A stretch of DNA of 64,000 nt from Rossellomorea aquimaris (GTDB taxonomy: Bacteria; Bacillota; Bacilli; Bacillales; Bacillaceae_B), in assembly GCF_001877785.1 (NCBI RefSeq), contig NZ_MINN01000074.1, positions 124,001-188,000 of the forward strand, in the 5' to 3' direction. The notes beneath the pieces were generated by a model. That model was not told the DNA's origin. It made no database searches and saw only the letters and a program-made list of their open reading frames with translations. Shown here in pieces: positions 42,941 through 51,369 of the stretch. The stretch's first letter is position 1. Every line of letters begins with the position of its first letter. The position numbers were made by a program, and so were the translations under genes.

Positions 42941-42970
42941 GGTCATGGGATAAATCCTGTGACCTTTTTT
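42941..42970 (+). terminator. Intrinsic terminator of the eut operon
   Basis: GGTCATGGGAT / ATCCTGTGACC (two mismatches) followed by six Ts, 17 bases after mdh. Confidence 0.8.
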
Positions 42971-43111
42971 GCATTAAAATAAAAGTACATAATACCGTTT
43001 TTTATGGTAAATTTTATATAATACAATTGAACAAATTTTATATTTAGGTAGTTTCATATTAATTCCAGCTCTTTGTTAGGAAAATTTTAACCTTATTATG
43101 GGGGAAGAGGC

Positions 43112-43888
43112 ATGCGCCAGGAAATCGCACTGGATAAAGTGACTGCAAGTTTAAAAGGGGACTCAAGTATCCGCTGTATATTCATAAAAGGATCAATGGG
43201 CAGGAAAGAGTACGATGAACATTCTGACATCGATCTATACTGCCTGGTAGATGAAAGCGATGAAGAAGCTTTTCTAAAAAGGAGGCTCGATCATCTCAGG
43301 GCATATAAAGAGATGATCTTTCACGATGATATTTTCATCATCGCTCCTCAGATCATAGCCATTTATGAAGATTGGCTGCATATCGATTTGTTTACAGTAA
43401 CCGAAAAGACAATTCAGCATAAGGATTTCTTCGCCGTTCTTTATGACCCTGAGAATTTGATGGAGAAATATAAAAATGATCAGCATTTAACGATTACAAG
43501 CGAAGCTTTCCGGGACAGTGTACTCGATGCAGCCTGGTTTTTATTTCAGCATAAAAAGGCAGCAAATAGAGGGAATCATACATGGGCACCAGAAATGCTC
43601 CGTCATACGATGAGGAATGTCGCCACAATCTTGTTGGCAAGGTATGCCAGTGAACGCGCTCTTCTCGGGTTAAAAACCATACATAGGGATCTGCCGATGG
43701 ATATTCAGCATAAAATCGAAAATATTTATGAATTGATGACTCCTTCCCATCACAGTGAATCGGCTGTTTGCATAGCGTCTCTCTTAAAAGAACAACTTGA
43801 ATGGATCAAAGGAGAGATGGGGGAGGAAGATCAGCAAACGTACTCATTCCTGGTTCTGATGGTCGAAACTGTTTTAAATGGTGTTTAA
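43112..43888 (+). CDS. Nucleotidyltransferase-domain protein (polymerase-beta-like; aminoglycoside/lincosamide NTase fold)
   Basis: 258 residues. Core G-S-M-G-R-x-x...D-x-D: FIKGSMGRKEYDEHSDIDLY, then IFIIAPQIIAIYEDWLHIDL gives a third Asp. The C-terminal two thirds are helical (LDAAWFLFQHKKAANRG, MLRHTMRNVATILLARYASE), as in nucleotidyltransferases that adenylylate small molecules or proteins. Whether it confers resistance is not predictable. GGGGGAAGAGG upstream; a terminator follows. Confidence 0.8.
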   Translation: MRQEIALDKVTASLKGDSSIRCIFIKGSMGRKEYDEHSDIDLYCLVDESDEEAFLKRRLDHLRAYKEMIFHDDIFIIAPQIIAIYEDWLHIDLFTVTEKTIQHKDFFAVLYDPENLMEKYKNDQHLTITSEAFRDSVLDAAWFLFQHKKAANRGNHTWAPEMLRHTMRNVATILLARYASERALLGLKTIHRDLPMDIQHKIENIYELMTPSHHSESAVCIASLLKEQLEWIKGEMGEEDQQTYSFLVLMVETVLNGV

Positions 43889-43916
43889 TCAGTACAATCT
43901 TTATAGATTTATATCC

Positions 43917-43966
43917 AAGCAATCATCGGATCTTTTCCTTGAAAAGGCTTGATGATTGCTTTTTTA
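43917..43966 (+). terminator. Intrinsic terminator
   Basis: AAGCAATCATC / GATGATTGCTT, a perfect 11-base stem with an internal AAGG-containing loop, then six Ts. Confidence 0.88.
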
Positions 43967-44106
43967 TTCTGAAGAGACTTTGTAAGGCTGCATAAAGGTT
44001 CCGAAAATATGAAACTATTTCCATTAAATCAACGTATATCCAATTAGGCAGAATAATATGATGAATGGGTTAGTTTTGTGTAGTAAGTTCAAGGGGGTTG
44101 TCTGTG

Positions 44107-45018
44107 ATGATTGAAATTGTGAATGTCAGTAAGAGGTATGGCTCCAACACCGCACTGGATGATATTCAATTCACCATTGAGGAGGGAAGCTGTTACGGAC
44201 TTGTCGGACCGAATGGAGCAGGAAAGTCGACATTGATAAAAATTCTATCCGGTGTCCTGCAGGATTTTGAAGGTGATATTATGGTCCAGGAAGATTCGGT
44301 TGCAAAAAATCGTATGAAAGTGAAAAAGAGGATAGGGTATATCCCCCAGGATATTTGTTTGGAAGAGACTCTTACTGCTCAAGAGAACCTCACTTATTTC
44401 GGCAGTCTCTATGGGTTGAGGGGCAGGGATCTTAAACGGAGAACAGCAGAAGTGCTGGATCAGATCGGACTGAAGGAAAGAGGGAAGGATAAGGTATTGA
44501 CATTTTCAGGCGGGATGAAGCGGAGGTTGAATATTGGCTGCTCCCTGCTACATAAACCAGCGATCATTATCATGGATGAACCGACGGTTGGAATAGATCC
44601 GCAATCGCGAAATTCGATTTTTTCGATTATCAATCAACTGAAGTCAGAAGGAAGCACAATCATCTATTCGAGTCATTACATGGAAGAGGTTGAACATCTT
44701 TGTGACAGCATCGGACTGATAGATAAAGGGAAGTTGATCGAATCCGGAACAATGGAAGCTCTGCTTGCCAAATACAAGAAACCGTCCTTGTTTATAGCAG
44801 GTGATCAACTGGAGATCGAACTGCTGTCCAGGCACGGTCATGTTGAACCTAAAGGCAACGGTTTCCTGATAGAGAGTGAAAGGCCATTGAGTGCCCTCCA
44901 GGATCTGATTGGAGAGTTTCGTAAAAATGGAATCGAACCGAGCAGACTTGAGCTGTATCAGCCGAAGCTTGAAGATATCTTTTTCAATTTGACGGGGACT
45001 CAGCTCAGGGATTCGTAG
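44107..45018 (+). CDS. ABC transporter ATP-binding protein (exporter type)
   Basis: 303 residues from ATG 44107 (AAGGGGG 9 bases upstream). Walker A GPNGAGKST, Q-loop GYIPQDICL, signature FSGGMKRRL, Walker B IIIMDEPTVGID and H-loop SSHYMEEVEHL are all present. Pairs with the ABC-2 permease 17 bases downstream, a two-gene exporter of the DrrAB/NatAB type. Substrate unknown; no regulator adjoins it. Confidence 0.93.
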   Translation: MIEIVNVSKRYGSNTALDDIQFTIEEGSCYGLVGPNGAGKSTLIKILSGVLQDFEGDIMVQEDSVAKNRMKVKKRIGYIPQDICLEETLTAQENLTYFGSLYGLRGRDLKRRTAEVLDQIGLKERGKDKVLTFSGGMKRRLNIGCSLLHKPAIIIMDEPTVGIDPQSRNSIFSIINQLKSEGSTIIYSSHYMEEVEHLCDSIGLIDKGKLIESGTMEALLAKYKKPSLFIAGDQLEIELLSRHGHVEPKGNGFLIESERPLSALQDLIGEFRKNGIEPSRLELYQPKLEDIFFNLTGTQLRDS

Positions 45019-45035
45019 AAAAGGAGGATGTAACC

Positions 45036-45779
45036 ATGTGGGCAATCGCACGGACAGAATTAAAAAAGAATATCCAGGATAAAGGGTTATGGTTTTGGAC
45101 GTTTATCTTACCAATCGTATTTATGATCGCGTTTGTTGCCATTTTTTCAGGAGATGAAAATACGAGCTATAAAGAAGTCGTCACTCAAATCATTCCTGGT
45201 TATACGATCATGTTCGCATTCTACATCATGATTTCTATGGTCATCGTTTTTTTAAAGGACCGGGATAAAGGCATGGTCGCGAGGATTGCCAGTACCCCGC
45301 TGCCAATCAGAGACTATTTCATAGGGAAGTGGCTCCCGTTCATGCTCATCGTCTTGATTCAAATCGCCGTCCTATTCACCTTTGGGGTCGTGGTGTATGA
45401 CCTTCCATTGGGGGATCCGGCTGCCTTGATCATCTTATCCATCATGCTTGCTTTTATCGTATCCGGCTGGGGAATGGCGCTTTCTGTACTGGTTAAAACT
45501 GAAAACATGGGAATCGCCTTTACCCAGATCATCGCGCTTGGAGGTGCGATGCTCGGAGGATTATGGCTTCCTGTGGAATTCATGCCGGGCTTCATGCAGA
45601 CCATCAGCAAGGCGATGCCCCAATACTGGGCAATCGAAGGATATAAGGAAATCATTCTTCGAAACGGAACTGCCGGAGATATTCTCTTCAACGCAATCAT
45701 CCTGTTTGGGGCAGGAATTGCCGGCGTCATCATTGCTTTTATAGCATATCCCCGGTTTCTGCGGTCAGCAAGGAGCTAA
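45036..45779 (+). CDS. ABC-2 type transporter permease
   Basis: 247 residues with about six membrane helices (FWTFILPIVFMIAFVAIF, IPGYTIMFAFYIMISMVIVF, FMLIVLIQIAVLFTFGVVVY, IILSIMLAFIVSG and two more), and the ABC-2 pattern LGGAMLGGLWLPVEFMPG before the last helices. Partner of the ATPase directly upstream; AGGAGG precedes the ATG. Confidence 0.9.
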   Translation: MWAIARTELKKNIQDKGLWFWTFILPIVFMIAFVAIFSGDENTSYKEVVTQIIPGYTIMFAFYIMISMVIVFLKDRDKGMVARIASTPLPIRDYFIGKWLPFMLIVLIQIAVLFTFGVVVYDLPLGDPAALIILSIMLAFIVSGWGMALSVLVKTENMGIAFTQIIALGGAMLGGLWLPVEFMPGFMQTISKAMPQYWAIEGYKEIILRNGTAGDILFNAIILFGAGIAGVIIAFIAYPRFLRSARS

Positions 45780-45841
45780 GGTTGAATGGGGATATTCCTC
45801 TGAATGGCGGTTGATACCCAATTTTCCGAGGGGGGATAATG

Positions 45842-46822
45842 ATGAAAAACTACGCATTCATTCTCTATGTGTTGATACTGGCGGTCCTCCAAACTGCCTG
45901 CTCCCAAGAAGAAAAAAACTTCACAGTTCAAACCGAAGATCTGCCCCCGCAGAAGACAGAAACGTTTTCTGCGGGCGGACAGAACTTCACCATCATTCCA
46001 TTTTACGAAGAGACGCTTGACTATATTGAAGTGGTGGAGGAAAACAGTCTTCTGAATACACTTGGAACGTATCGATACACCGTGAAGGATCCAATGCTCG
46101 ACAGGATGTCTGAACAGAAGATGATCCTCAATATGGACATCCCTGCCAGTGTGACCATAACCCAACGAATTAATGAGCTAAAAGAGAAGACAGCACAGTT
46201 GATCCGCGATCAGGATAAGACCAATGCAGCAATCCAAGGCGCATTGGATGCCTCAACCGGGCTCTTGTCAGGCGGGGATAAGACCTTCTATGTACTGCCG
46301 GTCAATCCGGACCTCCCGATGGAAGGCATGGGAGGCGTGGCTGCCTGGACGCTCGATGAAAATGTCATTTTACTGCTGCTCGATCCGTCATATAAGGAAG
46401 ACAGGCTTTCCTACACCATTGCTCATGAATATCACCACGCAGTTTCGATGGAAAGCGATCCAATCTATGATTCCTTATTGGACTTTGTCCTCTTCGAAGG
46501 AAAAGGTGACGCGTTTGCACAAAATGTATATCCGGATGTGAAGATCCCATGGACAACGAAAGTAAAGGACATCGAGCTTGAAGTGGCATTTTCACAGCTT
46601 GAGGCTGCCGGCATGACTGCAGAGATGGAGCTTTATCACTCTTGGGAACTCGGGGACCCCGCAATGAACATTCCAAGGTGGGCAAATTATAAGATGGGTA
46701 ATCTGATTATGCAGAGTTACTTGGAAAATCATCCGGGAGTTCCAATTGGAGAATGGACCAGTCTTGGAGCAGAAGAACTTGTAAGAGAAAGCGATTATGA
46801 AAAGTTATTGGCAGATTTTTAG
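45842..46822 (+). CDS. Lipoprotein with DUF2268-like zinc metallopeptidase domain
   Basis: About 326 residues. Lipoprotein signal NYAFILYVLILAVLQTAC with lipobox L-Q-T-A-C. The C-terminal domain holds the zincin H-E-x-x-H as TIAHEYHHAVSM, with a Glu in ALVLFEGKGDAFAQ-like context (FVLFEGKGDAFA) as probable third ligand, matching DUF2268 predicted metalloproteases. Extracytoplasmic, membrane-anchored, target unknown. GAGGGGGG before the ATG. Confidence 0.82.
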   Translation: MKNYAFILYVLILAVLQTACSQEEKNFTVQTEDLPPQKTETFSAGGQNFTIIPFYEETLDYIEVVEENSLLNTLGTYRYTVKDPMLDRMSEQKMILNMDIPASVTITQRINELKEKTAQLIRDQDKTNAAIQGALDASTGLLSGGDKTFYVLPVNPDLPMEGMGGVAAWTLDENVILLLLDPSYKEDRLSYTIAHEYHHAVSMESDPIYDSLLDFVLFEGKGDAFAQNVYPDVKIPWTTKVKDIELEVAFSQLEAAGMTAEMELYHSWELGDPAMNIPRWANYKMGNLIMQSYLENHPGVPIGEWTSLGAEELVRESDYEKLLADF

Positions 46823-46853
46823 AAAAACGGCTGTTTGATAAGGAGAAATTCAA

Positions 46854-47666
46854 ATGATAGCTGATATGTATAAACGCAGAGAGAAGCTTGCTTATATAGC
46901 ATTTTTAATCCTGGTTACGATCGGTGCGGGGTTCATGTTTTGCACAGGCCCTGACAATGTTGAGCAGTGGATGGAGGGAGGAGCGTTTTTATTGCCGGCA
47001 TTGTTGATGCTGGGTGTTGGCATTGGCAGCAGGAACAAATACAACAAAGTGAAGGGTATCTCATTACCCCGTTCGAGCCAAAATATTTTGGAGACAGATC
47101 ACATCATCATAAAAAAAGACGCCAGTTGGATGCCTAAACTGCTTGTTTTTGAAAAAACCGGCAGTTTCCTGGGGTCGTTTCATTTGACCAATGTTCCTTG
47201 GTGGGTAAGACCGATTATTCTTTTCAGGACTTCGACTTTCACATTTTTCCCGGTTGAAATTGCCTTCACCTCGAATACCGGGAAAGTTGTGTTCACATGC
47301 AGGCGTAGAGGTTTTAAACAAAGCGTGGTTGAGATTTTTCATTCGGATGGAAGTTTTTTAGGTACATACATTCAAGAAGAAATAAAGAGTGTGGTTACGG
47401 TCAAGGGAGAGCTGAAAGACCGGGAAGGGAAGACTCTTCTTCAGGTGAAAAGTTCAGGCTTCACCGGGGACTTCACTCTTTATGGCGGGGACGGCCATCT
47501 TTGGGCGCGTTTCTATAATGGAAGATTCCCTCATGAGCATACTGAGATATTCAGGGATGTATATAATGACATGGTGGAGATGTCCGGCCGGCTTCCAGAT
47601 AATCAGAAGATATTACTACTGGGAATGGTTGGGTACCTGTTTATGAATCGTAATAATAGGGAGTGA
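46854..47666 (+). CDS. Uncharacterised membrane-anchored protein, possible tubby-like beta barrel
   Basis: 270 residues. Two N-terminal membrane helices (LAYIAFLILVTIGAGFMF and GGAFLLPALLMLGVGIG) precede a soluble, strand-rich domain (IIIKKDASWMPKLLVFEK, VVEIFHSDGSFLGTYIQE, GELKDREGKTLLQVKSSGF, FTLYGGDGHLWARFYNG). The repeating strand-turn pattern resembles the LURP-one/tubby C-terminal fold, but this is tentative. AAGGAGAAA before ATG. Confidence 0.5.
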   Translation: MIADMYKRREKLAYIAFLILVTIGAGFMFCTGPDNVEQWMEGGAFLLPALLMLGVGIGSRNKYNKVKGISLPRSSQNILETDHIIIKKDASWMPKLLVFEKTGSFLGSFHLTNVPWWVRPIILFRTSTFTFFPVEIAFTSNTGKVVFTCRRRGFKQSVVEIFHSDGSFLGTYIQEEIKSVVTVKGELKDREGKTLLQVKSSGFTGDFTLYGGDGHLWARFYNGRFPHEHTEIFRDVYNDMVEMSGRLPDNQKILLLGMVGYLFMNRNNRE

Positions 47667-47730
47667 GGAAAAATATAAGCCAGTATATACTTTAGTTATA
47701 GGAATTTATTAAATTTAAGGAGGACTACCA

Positions 47731-48102
47731 ATGAACCTGGGTGCATTTTCTGTCAGTCTGAATGTAAAAGATATAAACAAATCAAAAGAATTCTATGAGA
47801 AGCTGGGGTTTAAAGCATTAGGAGGAGACATCTCACAGAATTGGCTGATCTTAAAAAACGGAGACCACATCATTGGCCTGTTTCAGGGAATGTTTGAAAA
47901 AAACATCCTTACGTTCAACCCTGGATGGGATCAGGATGCAAAGAACCTTGACTCATTTACAGATGTCCGTGATCTTCAGAAAGAACTAAAGTCTAAAGGG
48001 CTCACCCTGCTGACAGAGGCGGATGAGTCTGGTGAAGGGCCTGCTCATATTACATTACAAGATCCGGATGGAAATCCGATATTGATCGATCAACATAGAT
48101 AG
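47731..48102 (+). CDS. VOC-family (glyoxalase/bleomycin-resistance-like) protein
   Basis: 123 residues. Two beta-alpha-beta units: [20 protein letters not shown] with [11 protein letters not shown], and [20 protein letters not shown] at the C-terminus, the usual VOC end with the metal-ligand Glu replaced by Asp. Small cytosolic protein, ligand unknown. AGGAGG before ATG. Confidence 0.87.
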   Translation: MNLGAFSVSLNVKDINKSKEFYEKLGFKALGGDISQNWLILKNGDHIIGLFQGMFEKNILTFNPGWDQDAKNLDSFTDVRDLQKELKSKGLTLLTEADESGEGPAHITLQDPDGNPILIDQHR

Positions 48103-48111
48103 GAATCAGAT

Positions 48112-48166
48112 GCATACATTAGGCCAGATCCAGTAACAGAGATACTGGATCTGGCCTAATGTATGC
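48112..48166. repeat. 24-bp perfect inverted repeat with 7-base loop
   Basis: Arms 48112-48135 and 48143-48166 pair without mismatch (core TTAGGCCAGATCCAGTA/TACTGGATCTGGCCTAA). No T-run on either side. It starts 9 bases after the VOC stop. Could be an unusual terminator or a small mobile-repeat end. Confidence 0.85.
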
Positions 48167-48181
48167 TCAACTAATGATTGA

Positions 48182-48544
48182 GTAGTATGTGTTCACTATT
48201 CAACTGCCGGGATTGAAGGTCTTTCCTCTATTGCACCCTATAAAAGCCAGGATATCATGGATCTTTGCGCTCTCAAGCCCTTTGAAAAAGGAGATTTAGC
48301 TTCCCACACTGTCGTTGCCCCATTCATTAGCCAGAAAGTGATTGACGAATGTACAGAAAAGGAAGTGTCATTGAACGGACTCGAGGGAATTTCTTTGATC
48401 GCCCCTTTTATAAGCAAAGAAGTCATAAGGGTATGTGCAGAACAGAGTTACCATAGAATCCTTGTATCTATTGCTCCTTTTAATGAAATGGAATTTTTAA
48501 ATGATCTTGCAGTTGCTAGGTCAAAAGTTTTTCAGAGTAAGTGA
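48182..48544 (+). pseudogene. Truncated protein with ~30-residue repeats (GLEGLSxIAPF)
   Basis: The frame is open from 48182 but has no start codon before ATG 48257. Its product contains related blocks GIEGLSSIAPYKSQDIMDLC, THVVAPFISQKVIDEC-like (HTVVAPFISQKVIDECTEKE), GLEGISLIAPFISKEVIRVC and ILVSIAPFNEMEFL. So it is the tail of a repeat protein whose 5' part is missing. Flanked by the 24-bp inverted repeat and a terminator. Confidence 0.55.
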
Positions 48545-48552
48545 ATCCTCAC

Positions 48553-48591
48553 CTGATTTATCCTCGAGCAGGTAAATTAGTTCGGGTTTTT
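48553..48591 (+). terminator. Terminator-like hairpin
   Basis: CTGATTTATCC pairs with GGTAAATTAG (one bulge and one wobble) around TCGAGCA; TTTTT follows after TTCGGG. Confidence 0.55.
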
Positions 48592-48620
48592 AGTTTGAGG
48601 TCCTGATAGATATTTAACTG

Positions 48621-48670
48621 CTTCCAGCGGTTGATTGGAGTGCAAGACGTAGACTCCTGCGGGAAGAGTA
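48621..48670 (+). repeat. Remnant of an abundant Bacillus intergenic repeat
   Basis: GGTTGATTGGAGTGCAAGAC followed by GTAGACTCCTGCGGGAAGAG matches, from memory, the left end of a repeat very common in Bacillaceae genomes (TTGATTGGAGCGGAAGGC... ACTCCTGCGGGA). Only about 50 bases are present; the rest is lost. Confidence 0.65.
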
Positions 48671-48794
48671 GCTATAAAAATTGTCTTTAGAGATTTGTTT
48701 CAAATTCTTTTTTACTGGAAACCATTGTATAAATTTGTAATATTTGAAATAATTGGATGTATGACCAACAACGTTCGAAAAAAGGGGATAATTC

Positions 48795-49646
48795 ATGAAA
48801 CTGCAATCCAATAAAACTGTTTTTAGCGAAGACGATTTAAAGGCATTATTGACAGAAATCAAATCAGGCCAAAAAACGTGGAAGGATGTAGATCTTAATT
48901 TGACAGTGAGGTCCATGTGCACCCACATCGGCTCAACGGATCCTGTACTCAGGGACAAATTAATCTATACTTTATTCTTTCGATTGATCATCGAAGATAA
49001 TCTCATAGAGCCGGACCTCATGAAAGAGCTGCTTCAAATATGTCAGAAAGATTTATTGTTTTATGGAATAGGTGATAAGGAAACGGATACCGTATTCACC
49101 AGGGCGTTTACTACACTGCTCATAGCACTGATCATATACCGGGATATTGAAGATGATTTCCTGTCAAAAGCCAAGGTTGATCAGGTGGGGGAGCATTTGA
49201 TCAGGTATATCAACGAAGAGAAGGATGTAAGAGGATATATCGCTGGAAAAGGATGGGCGCACAGCATTGCACATGTTGCAGACGCATTTGATGAGCTTAT
49301 TAAAAACCCAAAAATCAGCCGTGATCTTTATCCTGAGATCTTCCATTCATTATGGAATAAGATGTTTATTTCCGACAGTGTCTATCTGCACGATGAAGGT
49401 GAAAGGGTGGTCACTCCGATCATCGAAATGCTGAACAGGGGTCTTGATTCCAGCAAAATAGAGAGTTTAATAGATAGCATAAAGCTTAAATTGGAGAGAA
49501 AAAAGATTGAGCTGGATGAAGAGAATTACTGGTTATTATTCTCCAATGTGAAGACATTCTTAAAGAGTTTTTATATAAAACTCAATCATACTTCCAAGTA
49601 CGATTCCATCCGTGTCAGCATTGAAAAGTGTCTGGATGCAATCTAG
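48795..49646 (+). CDS. DUF2785 family protein
   Basis: 283 residues. The family block DVRGYIAGKGWAHSIAHVAD with downstream acidic helices matches DUF2785, helical-repeat proteins found near resistance-type genes in Bacillus. Function unknown; no membrane segment. GGGGA before the ATG. Confidence 0.8.
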   Translation: MKLQSNKTVFSEDDLKALLTEIKSGQKTWKDVDLNLTVRSMCTHIGSTDPVLRDKLIYTLFFRLIIEDNLIEPDLMKELLQICQKDLLFYGIGDKETDTVFTRAFTTLLIALIIYRDIEDDFLSKAKVDQVGEHLIRYINEEKDVRGYIAGKGWAHSIAHVADAFDELIKNPKISRDLYPEIFHSLWNKMFISDSVYLHDEGERVVTPIIEMLNRGLDSSKIESLIDSIKLKLERKKIELDEENYWLLFSNVKTFLKSFYIKLNHTSKYDSIRVSIEKCLDAI

Positions 49647-49710
49647 TATCATTGAAGTACTGAATCAGAATGAAACAGGAAATGAAATTGGCCGGAACAG
49701 AGGGATGGAC

Positions 49711-50178
49711 ATGACATACAAATTTGAAAAGATGACTCAAAAAGAAGCGGTCGACATTGCATACGGCTGGCACTATGAAGGTGATTATGCCTTTTACGAT
49801 ATGGAAGCAGATGAGGAGGACCTTGCTGAATTCTTAAATCCGGAATCCCGGGGTGATACGGTATTCACCGTTTTTAAAGAAACTGAGGCAGTTGGCTACT
49901 TCAGCATAACCAGGCCGGAAAAAGGAGTATGCGACATCGGCCTCGGTATGCGGCCGGACCTGACCGGGAACGGGATGGGAGCCGGCTTTTTGAAAGCGGG
50001 GCTGTCGTTTGTCATCGATGAATTTAAAGCAGATAAAATCACTTTATCTGTTGCAGCATTCAATCAAAGGGCTATAAAGGTGTACGAGAAAAATGGCTTT
50101 ACAGCAATTGATGCTTTTATACAAGAGACGAACGGCGGTACATATGAATTTCTTCGGATGGAATACAATGTTGTGTGA
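49711..50178 (+). CDS. GNAT family N-acetyltransferase
   Basis: 155 residues from ATG 49711 (AGAGGG 6 bases upstream); an in-frame ATG lies at 49705. Core GLGMRPDLTGNGMGAGFLKA (acetyl-CoA loop TGNGMG) and SVAAFNQRAIKVYEKNG. Clearly related to the gene at 15172, with which it shares the WHYEGDYAFYD-type start. Acceptor unknown. Confidence 0.87.
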   Translation: MTYKFEKMTQKEAVDIAYGWHYEGDYAFYDMEADEEDLAEFLNPESRGDTVFTVFKETEAVGYFSITRPEKGVCDIGLGMRPDLTGNGMGAGFLKAGLSFVIDEFKADKITLSVAAFNQRAIKVYEKNGFTAIDAFIQETNGGTYEFLRMEYNVV

Positions 50179-50219
50179 AGGGACCTTACCGCAGACCTTC
50201 TGATTAAAGGGGGATTCCA

Positions 50220-50525
50220 ATGAATTTCAGTAAAGAAGAGTATGATTTAGTTTACTCAGAGGAATATGAGCCAGAGGGATTCGAAGATATAAAGGAATTG
50301 GCTGACCGCTGCAAGTTTTCAAACTGCACCCACACCGTAGAACCTCATTGTGCTGTCCTAAAATCCATTTCTGATGGTGTGCTCGCGGAGGATCGATTTA
50401 TTGCCTATTACCGCGAAAAAAATGAAGCACTGCATGTGGCTAGTCACAAGAATAAAACAAAAGCAGTCGATTATTTGAAGCAGAGAAAACTTTTTCAGGA
50501 GCCTGTCAAAAAATCAAAGGAGTAA
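50220..50525 (+). CDS. Free-standing C-terminal zinc domain of RsgA-like GTPase
   Basis: 101 residues. Only the zinc-binding C-terminal domain of ribosome assembly GTPase RsgA is recognised: EGFEDIKELADRCKFSNCTH then TVEPHCAVLKSISDGVLAED and RFIAYYREKNEA, with the C...C-x-H...C ligands intact. The OB and GTPase domains are missing. However, the start is good: ATG 50220 after AAAGGGGGA, and 18 residues without RsgA similarity come first, so it may be a working small protein rather than debris. Followed 6 bases later by an aminoglycoside-phosphotransferase-like gene. Confidence 0.75.
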   Translation: MNFSKEEYDLVYSEEYEPEGFEDIKELADRCKFSNCTHTVEPHCAVLKSISDGVLAEDRFIAYYREKNEALHVASHKNKTKAVDYLKQRKLFQEPVKKSKE

Positions 50526-50531
50526 AATGGT

Positions 50532-51281
50532 ATGAATCTGGGAATTCCGATTGCTTCCGGCAATACAGCGGAAATCTTTCTGCATGAAGACAAAATAATA
50601 AAGGTTTTTAATGAACGGCTGCCTTGCGGAGAGGCTACGTATGAAGCGGGCAAACAGAAACTTGCCTATTCAACTGGCCTCCCTGTACCCAAAATCCTTG
50701 ATGTAGAAAAGATAGACGGAAAGCAAGCGCTCATAATGGAATATGTGAAGGGGAAAACATTGGGAGAACTCATCTCAGACTCACCTGGGGATGCCGGACA
50801 TTACATGGATCTCTCCGTGGACATACAGCTGAAAATCCATTCAATGAAAGTTGATACGCTTGAACCCATGAAAATGAAATTAGCGAATCAGATCGACGGC
50901 GTCGGGGAATTATCTCAAAGGCTTAAGGAGGTCTTGATCGAAAGATTAGATGAGATCACGTTCGAGGAAAGGCTTTGCCACGGAGATTTACACCTGAATA
51001 ATTTAATCATGTCCGAAGATGGATCTCTTACTATCATCGACTGGATCGACTCGAGCAGCGGGGATATACGCGCAGATGCTTACCGCACCTATCTGCTTTA
51101 TTCACAGGTATCATTGGAATTAGCCGAATTATATCTAAGGCTCTATTGTCAGAAAAGTGGTTTATCAAAAGAAGAAATTTTCATTTGGGCTCCAATCATA
51201 GCAGGGGCAAGGCTGTCCGAAAGCGTCTCGACTGAAAATAGTCAACGGCTTCTTGCCATTGTAAATAAATATTGCCCTTAA
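50532..51281 (+). CDS. Aminoglycoside-phosphotransferase-fold (APH) family kinase
   Basis: 249 residues. Kinase-like motifs: ATP-loop region IASGNTAEIFLHEDKIIKVF (Lys), catalytic loop LCHGDLHLNNLIM (Asp) and metal Asp in LTIIDWIDSSSGD. Small-molecule or protein substrate unknown; true resistance enzymes are only a minority of this family. ATG 50532 with AGGAG-like GGAG upstream; likely cotranscribed with the RsgA-like fragment. Confidence 0.85.
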   Translation: MNLGIPIASGNTAEIFLHEDKIIKVFNERLPCGEATYEAGKQKLAYSTGLPVPKILDVEKIDGKQALIMEYVKGKTLGELISDSPGDAGHYMDLSVDIQLKIHSMKVDTLEPMKMKLANQIDGVGELSQRLKEVLIERLDEITFEERLCHGDLHLNNLIMSEDGSLTIIDWIDSSSGDIRADAYRTYLLYSQVSLELAELYLRLYCQKSGLSKEEIFIWAPIIAGARLSESVSTENSQRLLAIVNKYCP

Positions 51282-51291
51282 AGAAGAAGGC

Positions 51292-51334
51292 CGTCCCGGA
51301 GTGGTTGCCGAAAACCACGCCGGGATGTTTTTTT
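51292..51334 (+). terminator. Intrinsic terminator
   Basis: CGTCCCGG/CCGGGATG stem enclosing a second hairpin GTGGTT/AACCAC, ending in seven Ts. Confidence 0.85.
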
Positions 51335-51342
51335 GTTTATTA

Positions 51343-51359
51343 TTGACCAGTGTGGTCAA
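51343..51359. promoter_or_regulatory. TetR operator 1
   Basis: TTGACCA-GTG-TGGTCAA, a perfect 7-base inverted repeat with 3-base spacer, 10 bases before the AGGAG of the tetR gene. Confidence 0.85.
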
Positions 51360-51369
51360 AAGGAGTAAT

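Noticed and set aside
51301..51369. TetR start at 51301
   Set aside because: That extension would translate through a terminator and operator 1 and lacks a ribosome binding site.
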